Below are positions 18,885 through 26,979 of a DNA stretch of 64,000 nt, one piece after another. This DNA comes from Trichomonas vaginalis G3. Its lineage: Eukaryota > Parabasalia > Trichomonadida > Trichomonadidae. Both the position numbers and the translations under genes were made by a program. Each line of letters opens with the position of its first letter. Within the stretch, counting starts at the first letter, position 1. Below the pieces are notes generated by a model. The model was given only the letters and a program-made list of their open reading frames with translations. It did not search any database and was not told where the DNA came from. Location of the stretch: positions 32,890,082-32,954,081 of the forward strand of contig NC_067207.1 of the NCBI RefSeq assembly GCF_026262505.1. The letters are read 5' to 3'.

Positions 18885-20458
18885 ATGCAGAACGAACAGC
18901 TAAACGAATTTACTCCAGCAGAGCATATTCATCAGATTCGCTCATATTTCGATATCATAGACAATGCAGTTCAAATTGGTGACACTAATAGAAAATATTC
19001 TGACGCAAAGATTCCATCACAACCTGGAACTGCTAAAGATAACACATGGGTAACATTCAATCTCTCACCTCCTGGTGAAAATATGTTGGACCTTTACAAT
19101 ACATTCATTACGTATAAAATGGAAGGTCAATTTATTGTAGATAAAGAAATTGGTTCAGGTTCCAATAAAACAAACCCACCAGGATTTTGGATTGGTTTCG
19201 ATGACGCTTTCTATGCAGTTGCTGGATATCAAATCCTTGCAAATGGTCGTATCGTATATTCTCAAGACAACGCAAGAGAAGAAGCATATATAACTTCAAA
19301 CTCACAAACTACCGAACAAATAAAGAAAGTAGATGTTTTCTCAAAGACTCGACATGAAGATGTATGGAGTCATTCGGGAACATGCAGAACAGGACAAATT
19401 GTTAGTGGTCCAATTACAGCAGGAAAATCATTTGATTTTAAGCTTCGTTTAAGAATTCCTGTTAGAAGATTCCTTCCATTAGAAGCTATTCGATTTATTC
19501 CAGCTTTTGCAGGAAACATTCAGCTTAAAGTAAAGTTCAGTAGCGACGCCTTACAATGCACATCTATATCTGTAAATGATATCATTGCTTTCAATCCAAC
19601 TCTTAAAGTTGCATTTGCTTCAGATTCAAATCCACCGACAAATAAATTTGTTCCATGGAATGAACCATTCACTATGATAACGAAGGCAGTAGAAGCTAGT
19701 GGAACAGTTACTATTACAACTGTAACCCAGCAACTATTTCGAACAAAGATGGATTTTAATGAATGTTTCATTCATCCAAAGTCATTCTCTTTAGACCCTA
19801 ACATTTATACAGAACTTGTAGAACATTATACAAACGAGGCTTTATGTTTTCCTGTTAAAGTTATGGATTGGATTCCTATGGACGGTTCATTCTCAAAGAA
19901 TACAGATAGTTCAAGTGCAACATTTACAGCAGCTTATACGCCTATTAATGTTAAAAGTATTTGGGCACTATTTAGAAAGAAAGACAACTATTATGTTAAT
20001 TTTGAGAACCCTAAGTTTAAATATCTTCAGCTTTCCATGGGAGCTTATGGAAATATGCCTGCAGAACCTGAAAATCATATGGACCTGTATTTTATGAAAT
20101 GGTTGCGAACGCCTGCAATACAAACAATGATATGATAGGATTTAATGAAGATGTTATGAGGTCATTGGTGGATGATGGTAGTGTGGAACATAAATGGGAT
20201 AGCTATGACAACACACATTTCTTATGTGGTTTTCCAACAGAAGTGGACTTTTGCTTCCAGCAAGGTCAAACATCTACTGCTCCAATAACATACAAATTGT
20301 CTGTTAAAGGACCTATTGAACTAGCAACTGAAAATGTACCAAAGCCACTTATTGGATTTATGAGGGATTGTTGCTTTGCCATTCAGGTGCGTGCTAATGG
20401 AATCCCAATAATAAGATTAGATGACTATAACTTAGCTACGGACGACAGTGAGGAATAA
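18885..20458 (+). pseudogene. Major capsid protein (double jelly-roll type), broken
   Basis: The coding region is about 520 residues long, the usual size of Polinton major capsid proteins. It starts with NEFTPAEHIHQIRSYFD, and its centre has the arrangement RRFLPLEAIRF-x-GNIQLKVKF that I associate with the first jelly roll of these proteins. Double jelly-roll proteins form the trimeric capsomers of icosahedral capsids. The region appears broken about once near its end. Recognition is from pattern and context, not a search. Confidence 0.7.
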
Positions 20459-20488
20459 AGGATGAACGTTTATTTTTAAAGCTTATAA

Positions 20489-20959
20489 ATGAGTTCTTCA
20501 TCAAGCTCTCGTGAACCTTCACCATCTATGAAACAAACTTTACCAAACGATTATGGAGCACCTATTGAATATTTCTTACGAGCTGCACAATGGCAAAGAG
20601 CAGTCTCACCAAGGTTAGGTGTTCCACCAGCTCCTGTCAAAAATAGCATTTGGTCAAGTCCTTATATAAAATATGGTCTCCCACTAGGTTTGCTAGCTAC
20701 AGCAGGAGCAGTTATGATGTTGAAAAGAAATAAAGCAAATGTTGTAAATAATACTGAAGTAGCTGAAGTTAAACAAACTCCAACACCTTCGCCAAAACCA
20801 ACGTCAAAACCAACACCTTCACAAGCAAAACCTTCAATGACTCCTGAACCTATGGAAGTACAAACTCCTGTTCAAAAGTCAACTCCTAAACCGACTCCAA
20901 CATTTAAACCAGAACCTACTCCTCAAATAAATCGTAAAACTCCTGCGTTTCCTTACTGA
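20489..20959 (+). CDS. Membrane-anchored, proline/threonine-rich Maverick protein
   Basis: 156 residues behind the late-like motif TTTTTAAAGCTTATAAATG. The N-terminus is serine rich; one probable transmembrane segment (YGLPLGLLATAGAVMML) lies at about residues 62-80. The remainder is a PTP/KPT repeat tail rich in proline, threonine and lysine. It could be a virion membrane or capsid-associated protein. No family is recognised. Confidence 0.55.
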   Translation: MSSSSSSREPSPSMKQTLPNDYGAPIEYFLRAAQWQRAVSPRLGVPPAPVKNSIWSSPYIKYGLPLGLLATAGAVMMLKRNKANVVNNTEVAEVKQTPTPSPKPTSKPTPSQAKPSMTPEPMEVQTPVQKSTPKPTPTFKPEPTPQINRKTPAFPY

Positions 20960-21007
20960 AAAAATAACGTTATTTTTATTTAATATTAAAATTTTTATTT
21001 GATTGAA

Positions 21008-21226
21008 ATGACAAATAAAGTCACTGAAGCAATGAAACAAAAGTTTTTGGTAGAATACATTAAATCAGGAACTATTCCAGAAGGTTTTTACGTTCATACT
21101 ATGAAGGATGGTAGAGTTCAGTTTAGAAAGATAAAGCAACCATTAGATAAAGAAGGAATTTTGAGAAAGATTAAACTTCATGAGGACAACATTGCTGAAC
21201 TTAAGAAGAAGTTAGAAGAGTTATAA
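21008..21226 (+). CDS. Small Maverick protein with coiled-coil tail
   Basis: 72 residues from the ATG at 21008, behind TTTTTATTTGATTGAAATG. It shares the FYVHTMKDGRVQFRK-type domain with the gene at 18424 and ends in a short coiled coil (EDNIAELKKKLEEL). The stop lies inside the right terminal repeat, mirroring the left end. Confidence 0.5.
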   Translation: MTNKVTEAMKQKFLVEYIKSGTIPEGFYVHTMKDGRVQFRKIKQPLDKEGILRKIKLHEDNIAELKKKLEEL

Positions 21227-21346
21227 AGCAATGAATTCAACAGGGTGAAAAAACAGGTGAAAAAAGAGGTGAGATCTCACCACTTCACCTAAATTTATTT
21301 TTGTGCTATGTTTTCATACGTGTGAGGGTGGTGATATCATTAATTT
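21219..21346 (-). repeat. Right terminal inverted repeat of the Maverick
   Basis: Inverted copy of 45-172, with the palindrome GGTGAGATCTCACC at 21268-21281. Its inner end overlaps the last codons of the plus-strand gene ending at 21226. Three more ORFs lie beyond it, so either this is the true end or the element continues to another boundary. Confidence 0.8.
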
Positions 21347-21390
21347 TTAAGTTTATTTTTTATTTACTGAAAATTTTTATTTGGATGTAA

Positions 21391-21675
21391 ATGACAGAAC
21401 AAAAGCAACTCATTCGAATTCCACAGTATAACAAACATACATTTAAACATTTATTCTTCCTTCCTGAGCATAACATGTTCTTTCAAATACATCCGAGACC
21501 AGTTGACTTTTCATTGACTGTGTATAAAGATAGAAATAGTTATATCATTAAACCATACGATGACGAAGGTAAGTTATGTAAATTGTACGTTAAGAAGTTA
21601 GAGAAAGTTTATGGCTTCAAGTATGACTACAATAGGGTTAACACTGATGATGAAGATATTGAGGAAAATTTATGA
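21391..21675 (+). CDS. Unknown ORF outside the right repeat
   Basis: 94 residues behind TTTTTATTTGGATGTAAATG, the same late-like motif as Maverick genes. It is rich in aromatic and basic residues with an acidic end (DDEDIEENL). Its promoter style implies Maverick origin, so a second truncated Maverick or an element end further right is possible. Confidence 0.4.
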   Translation: MTEQKQLIRIPQYNKHTFKHLFFLPEHNMFFQIHPRPVDFSLTVYKDRNSYIIKPYDDEGKLCKLYVKKLEKVYGFKYDYNRVNTDDEDIEENL

Positions 21676-21968
21676 GAACATTAGTGAAGTCGTTAGTGAG
21701 AACGATAGTGAGAACGTTTATTTTTTACATTAGTGAGTTCGTTAGTGAAGTGAAGTGGGTGGCTTTGTAAAGTGTCAAATTCACAAGTATTGGGTAAGGT
21801 GGAACGCAGTGCCGCCGTACCCAAGTTAACCATACTAACTAGGTACACCTTGGAAAATGCTGAAGAACTCCGACACAGAGAATTTGGAGAAATTGCACTC
21901 CAATACTACCTTGACAAACAAAGGGTAAATTAAGACTAAAAACTTAACGTTTAAAAAGTGACATTTTT
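21676..21968. other. Intergenic stretch with TTAGTGA repeats and a coding fragment
   Basis: 21670-21745 holds repeated TTAGTGA/AGTGAGAACG words. Around 21850-21933 a short open stretch (ENAEELRHREFGEIALQYY) ends in a stop and looks like the tail of a lost gene. Confidence 0.4.
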
Positions 21969-22169
21969 ATGAGCTCCGAGTCACCGAGAAAACTTGGTCA
22001 GATGTTAGCAGCTTACTTCCCTGAGGAGGATGGAAGCGTTACATACATCAGGTTCAAAAACAACGAACCTGGAATTGCGTACCAAATTCGCAATTACATG
22101 ACCATGGAAGAGTATGAAAGGTTTCTACAAGAGAAACCAGCTCTAAACAACTCAGAAAAGAAAGAGTAA
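21969..22169 (+). CDS. Unknown small ORF
   Basis: 66 residues: MSSESPRKLGQMLAAYF with an EEDGSVTYIRF segment distantly recalling the KDGRVQFRK domain of the Maverick genes at 18424 and 21008. Base composition here is richer in G+C than in the Maverick. Function is unknown. Confidence 0.35.
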   Translation: MSSESPRKLGQMLAAYFPEEDGSVTYIRFKNNEPGIAYQIRNYMTMEEYERFLQEKPALNNSEKKE

Positions 22170-22230
22170 AAGTTTAATTCGTAATTGTTTATTTTTTACT
22201 TGTAAGGGCATGCTGCAAGTATGAAGTCGA

Positions 22231-22773
22231 CTATCTCCGTCTTTGTTTTGACGAGCTGGACGGCTCTTGCGAGTACGTCTGTTTTGCGGTCTCCAGCTGG
22301 TTCTGACCTTCGTAATTGCGCATGTTCTTGAGAGCTCCAACTGTAAATGGTTGTAGGATGAAGAGTCTCTCAGACTGCTTGAGGTAGTCTTCACGGTCAC
22401 GAGCCGAATCTGTGGTACGAGTCGAATCGGTCGATTTGAGGGAAGAGACTGAAAGCCTGTCCTCTTCCATTGGAGCTGTAGCATACTCTTTGCGTAAGCG
22501 GTTCAGACCTTCTTCGAAGTCTTGGTCTCTCTTCGATTGAGATTGGAATTGTGGGGCAGGGTTTTGCATAAACATCCAAGGGTTGGGGAAGTAAGGCATA
22601 GGCTGAGGAGGGTAGTTCGGGAAGCCTTGTGGTGGGTAGTAACCTTGAGGTGGAAATTGGTAGTAATTCGGAGGTACTTGCTGGAACTGAGGTTGCTGAG
22701 GAGACTGTTGTGGTTCTGCAGCTTTCGGTTCTTCTGGCTTTGGAAGGCATTCAGGAAGAGGAACGTCAGTCAT
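22231..22773 (-). CDS. Proline/glutamine-rich protein of unknown function
   Basis: 180 residues from the ATG at 22773. The first 80 residues are rich in proline, glutamine and tyrosine (PQGYYPPQGFPNYPPQPMPY). The second half is charged and serine/threonine rich, ending SSSSKQRRR. The gene is visibly richer in G+C than both neighbours, which suggests a host-type or differently derived sequence. It is the last eukaryotic-looking gene before the bacterial DNA. Confidence 0.5.
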   Translation of the reverse strand: MTDVPLPECLPKPEEPKAAEPQQSPQQPQFQQVPPNYYQFPPQGYYPPQGFPNYPPQPMPYFPNPWMFMQNPAPQFQSQSKRDQDFEEGLNRLRKEYATAPMEEDRLSVSSLKSTDSTRTTDSARDREDYLKQSERLFILQPFTVGALKNMRNYEGQNQLETAKQTYSQEPSSSSKQRRR

Positions 22774-22863
22774 CCGTTTGTGTCCTGTCGGAAGGAAAAA
22801 TTTTTCCTGTCGGAAGGAAGAACTTTTTCTGAATAATAATTATTTAATGAATTTAAATATTAT
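22774..22863. other. Junction between Maverick-side DNA and bacterial DNA
   Basis: Left of about 22,820 the sequence has eukaryotic-element style. From 22864 onward there is a rho-independent terminator, then bacterial genes with Shine-Dalgarno sites. The exact base of the join cannot be set without the donor sequence. Confidence 0.6.
22783..22819 (+). repeat. Tandem TCCTGTCGGAAGGAA at the junction
   Basis: TCCTGTCGGAAGGAA occurs at 22783-22797 and 22805-22819, 22 bp apart, immediately before the sequence turns bacterial. Confidence 0.7.
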
Positions 22864-22892
22864 AAAAGGGCTCATGGAGCCCTTCTTTTTTT
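22864..22892 (+). terminator. Rho-independent terminator at the bacterial edge
   Basis: Stem AAGGGCTC/GAGCCCTT with an ATG loop and a following CTTTTTTT run. It faces plus-strand transcription from a gene lost to the left, and may also end the HAD gene on the minus strand. Confidence 0.75.
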
Positions 22893-22951
22893 GCCCAAAT
22901 TTCTTGAGCTTTTTTATTTTTAATTTTAAAAGATAGAAATATTTTACAAGC

Positions 22952-23632
22952 TTATAAAAATTTCAAAACTTGGCTTGGGTCATCTATTATATTTTCTGTG
23001 TACTTGGAGAGCATTTCTCTTGATCCAGTCCCACATAGGACCCCAACCTTTAGAGTGTCCTCACTAAAAACCATATCAACCCTTGAGTCCCCAACAATAA
23101 TTATTTCTTGGTCTTCTAGCGAATATTTCTTTTTAAAAACTTCAAGGCTCTCCTTGTCGGGCTTCTTCTTATAAATATCTGCAGCTGCATAAAAATCTAT
23201 AAAGGAGTCAAGCCCCAAATAGTCCATAGAATACTTGGCCTGCCTGTAATTATCCGATGTGAAAATTCCTATGAGAATCTCCCTATTTCTTAAGGCTTCA
23301 AAAAGACTCCTTAGATCACAGGTCTCCCTAATAAATTTATTATTTTTCTTTAAATAGTTTAATAGATGGTCGTCAAGTTCCCTGTAAATATCATCTAGGT
23401 CCTCATCAAGATACTTGGAAAAAATTATTGCCAGGTCCATAGCAGTTTCTGAAGATAAAATTGAATTTTCTTCTACTTTGCCATCTTCCCTTATGCCAAT
23501 TTCTTTGAAAAGTTTTCTCTTCTTATTGCCATCTAAAATTTTATTTTCTAAAAATCCTACAATGGAATCAATCCAGCCTTCTGTAAACTGGAGGAGGGTT
23601 CCATCCTTGTCAAATAATACTGCCCTTATCAT
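22952..23632 (-). CDS. HAD-family phosphatase (phosphoglycolate phosphatase-like)
   Basis: 226 residues. HAD motif I is DKDGT at residues 8-12, motif II is the TSD in GIFTSDN, motif III the lysine in KKKPDKES, and motif IV is IIVGDSRVD. The cap region between motifs I and II is helical, as in the Gph/PgmB type, which dephosphorylates small phosphate esters. The substrate cannot be read from sequence. It is separated from bioA by a terminator, so it is its own unit. It looks intact. Confidence 0.85.
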   Translation of the reverse strand: MIRAVLFDKDGTLLQFTEGWIDSIVGFLENKILDGNKKRKLFKEIGIREDGKVEENSILSSETAMDLAIIFSKYLDEDLDDIYRELDDHLLNYLKKNNKFIRETCDLRSLFEALRNREILIGIFTSDNYRQAKYSMDYLGLDSFIDFYAAADIYKKKPDKESLEVFKKKYSLEDQEIIIVGDSRVDMVFSEDTLKVGVLCGTGSREMLSKYTENIIDDPSQVLKFL

Positions 23633-23685
23633 CTCTATTCCTTTCCAATTATTATAAGTAAATTATAGCTTAAATTTAGCTAAAA

Positions 23686-23709
23686 GAAAAAGCCCTGACA
23701 AGCAGGGCA
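23686..23709 (-). terminator. Terminator of the biotin operon
   Basis: On the minus strand GCCCTG-CTTGT-CAGGGC is followed by TTTTTCTTTT, just after the bioA stop. Confidence 0.8.
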
Positions 23710-23714
23710 AAATT

Positions 23715-24917
23715 TTATTTATTTTCAAACCATTCCTTCATAGTCCTCATTACTTTTCTAAGTTCATCTTCGCTAATTACATAGGGAACCATAGAGTAAA
23801 TGTATTTCACAAAGGGTCTTGCAAAGACTCCCCTTTCGTAGGCGAACTCTTGGAAGCCTTCTATGACCTTGCCATCCTTTACTTCAATGCAGACGCAGGC
23901 TCCCATGATCCTAACTTCTTCAATCTTGTCATGAGTGAAGCCTTCCATCTCTTCTCTTTCAATTTCTTCAATCCTCTTTATCTTTCCCATGAAGTCCTCT
24001 TCTTGGAATATTTCAAGACACCTTGATGCCACTGTGCAGGCTAGGGGATTTCCCATAAATGTTGGTCCATGCATGAGGGCATGCCTTGGGTTATCATCGT
24101 AAAAGGCATCGAATACCTTCTTGTTTGTAACTGTGGCAGCATGACCCAGGTAACCTCCTGTAAGGGCCTTTCCCAAACATATTATGTCTGGTAGGACTAG
24201 GTCTGCCACAAATCTGTTACCAGTCCTTCCAAAGCCTGTTGCGACTTCGTCAAAGATAAGTAGGACATTGTGCTTATCGCAAAGTTCCCTTGCTCTTTCT
24301 AAAAAAGAAATGTCATACATCCTCATTCCACCAGCACCTTGTAAAAGTGGCTCAACTATAAAGGAGTTTAGCTTGTCGCCATATTTTTCAAAGGCATCTT
24401 CAAGTGCTTGGATTTCAGTTGGAATATTTACAACATACTTGCTCTTGCCATAGGCTTCTAGGACAAAATGGTAGTCTTCATCGTCACCAACTTCCATAGT
24501 CTTGAAGGTGTCCCCATGGTAGGCATGAGTCAAGGCAAGTATCATGGTCCTGCCTCCTTCTCCCTTGTTCATGTAGTATTGAAGGGCCATCTTTAGGGCA
24601 ACTTCCACTGCCACAGATCCCGAGTCAGAGAAGAAGGGATAGTCCAAGTCCCCTGGCAAAAAGTCCTTTAATTGGTTGGAAAGTCTTTCTACTGGCTCGT
24701 GAGTTAGCCCTCCCAACATGACATGAGAAAACTTCTTCACTTGGCCTATAAGAGCTTCATTTATTTTTTCATTTTTGTAGCCGTATATTGTAGACCACCA
24801 AGATGAAACTGAGTCAATCATTTTGTTGTCCTCAGTGTAAAGGTAAACCCCCTTAGCATCTACAACCTTATAGGGGGGCTTCATATTCTTTAACTGTTCG
24901 TATGGATACCAAATCAT
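23715..24917 (-). CDS. bioA: Adenosylmethionine-8-amino-7-oxononanoate aminotransferase
   Basis: 400 residues. A class III aminotransferase using pyridoxal phosphate, with FDEVATGFGRTG (cofactor-binding aspartate) and the Schiff-base lysine in LGKALTGGYLGHAATV. The N-terminal SVSSWWSTIYGYKN and HGPTFMGNPLAC are typical of BioA, which converts KAPA to DAPA using S-adenosylmethionine as amino donor. It is the last gene of bioY-bioD-bioA, 15 bp after bioD. bioB and bioF are absent here. It looks whole. Confidence 0.93.
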   Translation of the reverse strand: MIWYPYEQLKNMKPPYKVVDAKGVYLYTEDNKMIDSVSSWWSTIYGYKNEKINEALIGQVKKFSHVMLGGLTHEPVERLSNQLKDFLPGDLDYPFFSDSGSVAVEVALKMALQYYMNKGEGGRTMILALTHAYHGDTFKTMEVGDDEDYHFVLEAYGKSKYVVNIPTEIQALEDAFEKYGDKLNSFIVEPLLQGAGGMRMYDISFLERARELCDKHNVLLIFDEVATGFGRTGNRFVADLVLPDIICLGKALTGGYLGHAATVTNKKVFDAFYDDNPRHALMHGPTFMGNPLACTVASRCLEIFQEEDFMGKIKRIEEIEREEMEGFTHDKIEEVRIMGACVCIEVKDGKVIEGFQEFAYERGVFARPFVKYIYSMVPYVISEDELRKVMRTMKEWFENK

Positions 24918-24932
24918 TTTATATAGTAGCTC

Positions 24933-25616
24933 CTATTCATAAATCTCTCTTAGTTTATCAATATCTATATCCAAGTCCTTGTCGCCCTTCTTTACACAGG
25001 CTAGGACTTTGAGGCCCGACATATGCTTGCACATTTTTATGTTGTCCTCTTGCAGCACATCTCCCGGAGTAAAATTGTTAAAAATTATTCCCTTGACCTT
25101 CATTCCCTTTTCCTTCATGTAAAAGGCTGTCAAGACAAGATTGTTTATAGTTCCAAGGCCTGCATCGGCAACAATGATAGAAGAAAGCTTTGCCTTCTTT
25201 ACAAAATCCTCTAAATAAATTTCTTCATCATCAAACCTTAGTGGACAAAGAATCCCTCCAGAGCCTTCAAGAGTAATGTAGTCGTATTTTTTCTCTAAGT
25301 CCCTAAACTTTTCCACTACATAGTCAAGATTCACGGGATTGCCCTCGATTTGAGCTGCCAAGTGAGGAGAGTAGGCCTTGTCATAAACGTAGGGACACAT
25401 TTCATTAAGATCTTGGTCTATACCTACTAGTTCTTTTACAAATTTTGCATCACCAGGTATGAGATTTCCATCAGCATCCTTGTCGTTTCCACTCATGGCA
25501 GCTTTATAGTATGCAGATTTTTCTCCTGCCTCGTGAAGCTTCTTCACAAGAAGTCCTGCCACATAGGTCTTTCCAATTTCAGTTCCCGTTCCTGTTACAA
25601 AAATATTCTTACTCAT
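24933..25616 (-). CDS. bioD: Dethiobiotin synthase
   Basis: 227 residues. The N-terminal P-loop is TGTGTEIGKTYVAG, characteristic of BioD, with the catalytic-region lysine in YYKAAMSGN and a second motif ITLEGSGGILCPL. BioD closes the ureido ring of dethiobiotin from DAPA, CO2 and ATP. It sits between bioY and bioA with short spacers, so all three are one transcript. It looks intact. Confidence 0.93.
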   Translation of the reverse strand: MSKNIFVTGTGTEIGKTYVAGLLVKKLHEAGEKSAYYKAAMSGNDKDADGNLIPGDAKFVKELVGIDQDLNEMCPYVYDKAYSPHLAAQIEGNPVNLDYVVEKFRDLEKKYDYITLEGSGGILCPLRFDDEEIYLEDFVKKAKLSSIIVADAGLGTINNLVLTAFYMKEKGMKVKGIIFNNFTPGDVLQEDNIKMCKHMSGLKVLACVKKGDKDLDIDIDKLREIYE

Positions 25617-25626
25617 TTCTTCTCCT

Positions 25627-26181
25627 TTAATTATATGACTTGTTAATAATTGGAATTAATCTCTTGCCAAGGAAGGCACCTAAGAAGCACAAAACAATGT
25701 CCCCTGGGATTGCAAGCAAGAAGCAATAAATTATAATTGCCTTAACTCCAATTGGTGATCCAAGATAAAAATTGCTGATTAAATAGTAATAAATCATGCC
25801 AAAGCTATAAACTATGGCAAGGCCAGCAAAATTTGCTTTAAGAAGTCTCTTCATATCAGGTCTCTTATCTTTGTTTGCAATCTTTCCTGTGACATAAGCA
25901 CCAACTGCAAAGCCTATTATGTAACCAAAGGATGGCTTAAATATATAGGCAAGACCACCGCCTTCAGTAAATACTGGTAGACCCATAAGACCTAATACTA
26001 TGTAAACAACAACTGCTGTGGCACCAAGTTCTGGTCCCAGCAAAAGCCCCGCCAACATGGTAAATAAAAGTTGTAGGGTAAAGGGTAAGACTGGAATGGG
26101 CACCCTAATAAAAGTTTCCACAACAATAAGGGCAACAAAAAGTGAACACATCACTAGGTCTCTCGCTTTTAAACTTTTCAC
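25627..26181 (-). CDS. bioY: Biotin transporter substrate-binding subunit BioY (copy 1)
   Basis: About 185 residues. BioY is the S-component of ECF biotin importers; five or six membrane segments are visible, with PVLPFTLQLLFTMLAGLLLGP and the conserved GGGLAYIFKPSFGY region. I choose the GTG at 26181 because GGAGG lies five bases upstream; a TTG at 26193 would overlap the ribosome site. It heads bioY-bioD-bioA behind a putative BirA operator. The 38875 gene is a second copy. Confidence 0.9.
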   Translation of the reverse strand: MKSLKARDLVMCSLFVALIVVETFIRVPIPVLPFTLQLLFTMLAGLLLGPELGATAVVVYIVLGLMGLPVFTEGGGLAYIFKPSFGYIIGFAVGAYVTGKIANKDKRPDMKRLLKANFAGLAIVYSFGMIYYYLISNFYLGSPIGVKAIIIYCFLLAIPGDIVLCFLGAFLGKRLIPIINKSYN

Positions 26182-26225
26182 ATTAACCTCCAAAAATTTT
26201 ATTAGTAAATAAATTTACTTTAAAT

Positions 26226-26280
26226 AAGTTATCATTTTACTTTTTATTTGTCAACTATATATTTCTTATAGTTAACCTTA
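26226..26280 (-). promoter_or_regulatory. Promoter with BirA-type biotin operator
   Basis: On the minus strand the -35 TTGACA (26254-26249) is followed 17 bp later by TAACTT. Two half-sites, GTTAAC at 26271-26276 and GTCAAC at 26250-26255, have starts 21 bp apart, the spacing I know from Firmicute BirA boxes (TTGTTAACC...GGTTAACAA). The promoter-proximal half overlaps the -35, so bound BirA would block initiation. Confidence 0.65.
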
Positions 26281-26368
26281 TCTTTGTGGGCTTATATTTC
26301 CTCCTTTGCGCTATAATACAAGTCAAAAGCTAAAAATTTTATTTGCTATTAATTTAAATTTTTATAAA

Positions 26369-26393
26369 AAAAAGATACCCCTAAGGGTATCTC
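26369..26393 (-). terminator. Ferritin terminator
   Basis: Hairpin GATACCC-CTAA-GGGTATC followed on the minus strand by a T-rich run, downstream of the ferritin stop. Confidence 0.8.
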
Positions 26394-26406
26394 CTAAAAT
26401 AAATTT

Positions 26407-26892
26407 TTAATTATCTCTTCCAAGTTCTGCATCGAAGATATAAAGTCCAGACCAGCTTTCGTTAATTCTTTCAAGTCTTTCGATAAGTCCTCTGAAGTGA
26501 TCTTCTTCTTCAACTTGTTCATCAACATACCATTGTAGAAGTGAAGTAACTCTGTGGTCATTTTCCTTTACTGAAAGATCGTAAAGATCGTTGATTCTCT
26601 TTGTAACTTCTTTTTCGTGTTCTAATGCAGTCTTGAATGTTTCTGTAAATGTACCAAATTCAGTTTCTGGTTTATTAATTCCTTCAAGATCAGGTCTTAC
26701 ATCAATTGCAAATAAGAATTGTCTTAATTTTTCAGCGTGTTCAAGTTCTTCTTCAGCTTGTTTGTCAAAGAAGTGAGCGAAACCGTCCATGCCCTTATCT
26801 TTAACATAGTTTGCCATAGAATAATAAATATATCCTGATTCTACTTCAAAATTGTATTGGTCAATTAGTCCTTTTATTAATTTACTTTCCAT
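26407..26892 (-). CDS. ftnA: Ferritin
   Basis: 161 residues, typical for bacterial non-haem ferritin. Ferroxidase residues are visible in YNFEVESGYIY, AEEELEHAEKL, EHEKEVTKRI and WYVDEQVEEE across the four-helix bundle. It forms a 24-mer that oxidises and stores iron. It is monocistronic, with a ribosome site (GGGAGG) and its own terminator. It looks intact. Confidence 0.92.
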   Translation of the reverse strand: MESKLIKGLIDQYNFEVESGYIYYSMANYVKDKGMDGFAHFFDKQAEEELEHAEKLRQFLFAIDVRPDLEGINKPETEFGTFTETFKTALEHEKEVTKRINDLYDLSVKENDHRVTSLLQWYVDEQVEEEDHFRGLIERLERINESWSGLYIFDAELGRDN

Positions 26893-26979
26893 AACTAAAA
26901 ACCTCCCAGTTTTTTTATTTTCTTTATAAGCTTATCACTTCTAAATTTATGTTACCCCACAAATATATTTCTAAACAAT

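Larger units (their letters stand above)
45..21346. mobile_element. Polinton/Maverick virus-like DNA element, about 21.3 kb
   Basis: The ends are near-identical inverted repeats of about 125 bp. Between them lie the Polinton core genes: packaging ATPase (1804-2691), integrase (8293-9378), protein-primed PolB (12762-16540), major capsid (18885-20458) and probable minor capsid proteins, plus a fibre, two KilA-N genes and an HNH gene. The element is broken in roughly six gene regions. The near-identical ends and three identical 210-bp repeats in the fibre gene suggest a young copy. The exact outer ends are uncertain because I found no clear 6-bp target duplication. The Trichomonas vaginalis assignment is inference from gene set, short spacers and abundance of Mavericks in that genome. 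Confidence 0.88.

Noticed and set aside
45-21346. 6-bp target-site duplication at the element ends
   Set aside because: I compared several possible end positions and found no convincing matching 6-mers, so none is claimed.
21800-21880. Trichomonas-type intron
   Set aside because: An ACTAAC word is present but not the extended conserved 3-prime signal, and no matching 5-prime splice signal is nearby.
22397-22836. Alternative ORFs on both strands overlapping the proline-rich gene
   Set aside because: They arise from the biased composition of the 22231-22773 gene; the chosen frame has the clearest protein-like character but remains uncertain.
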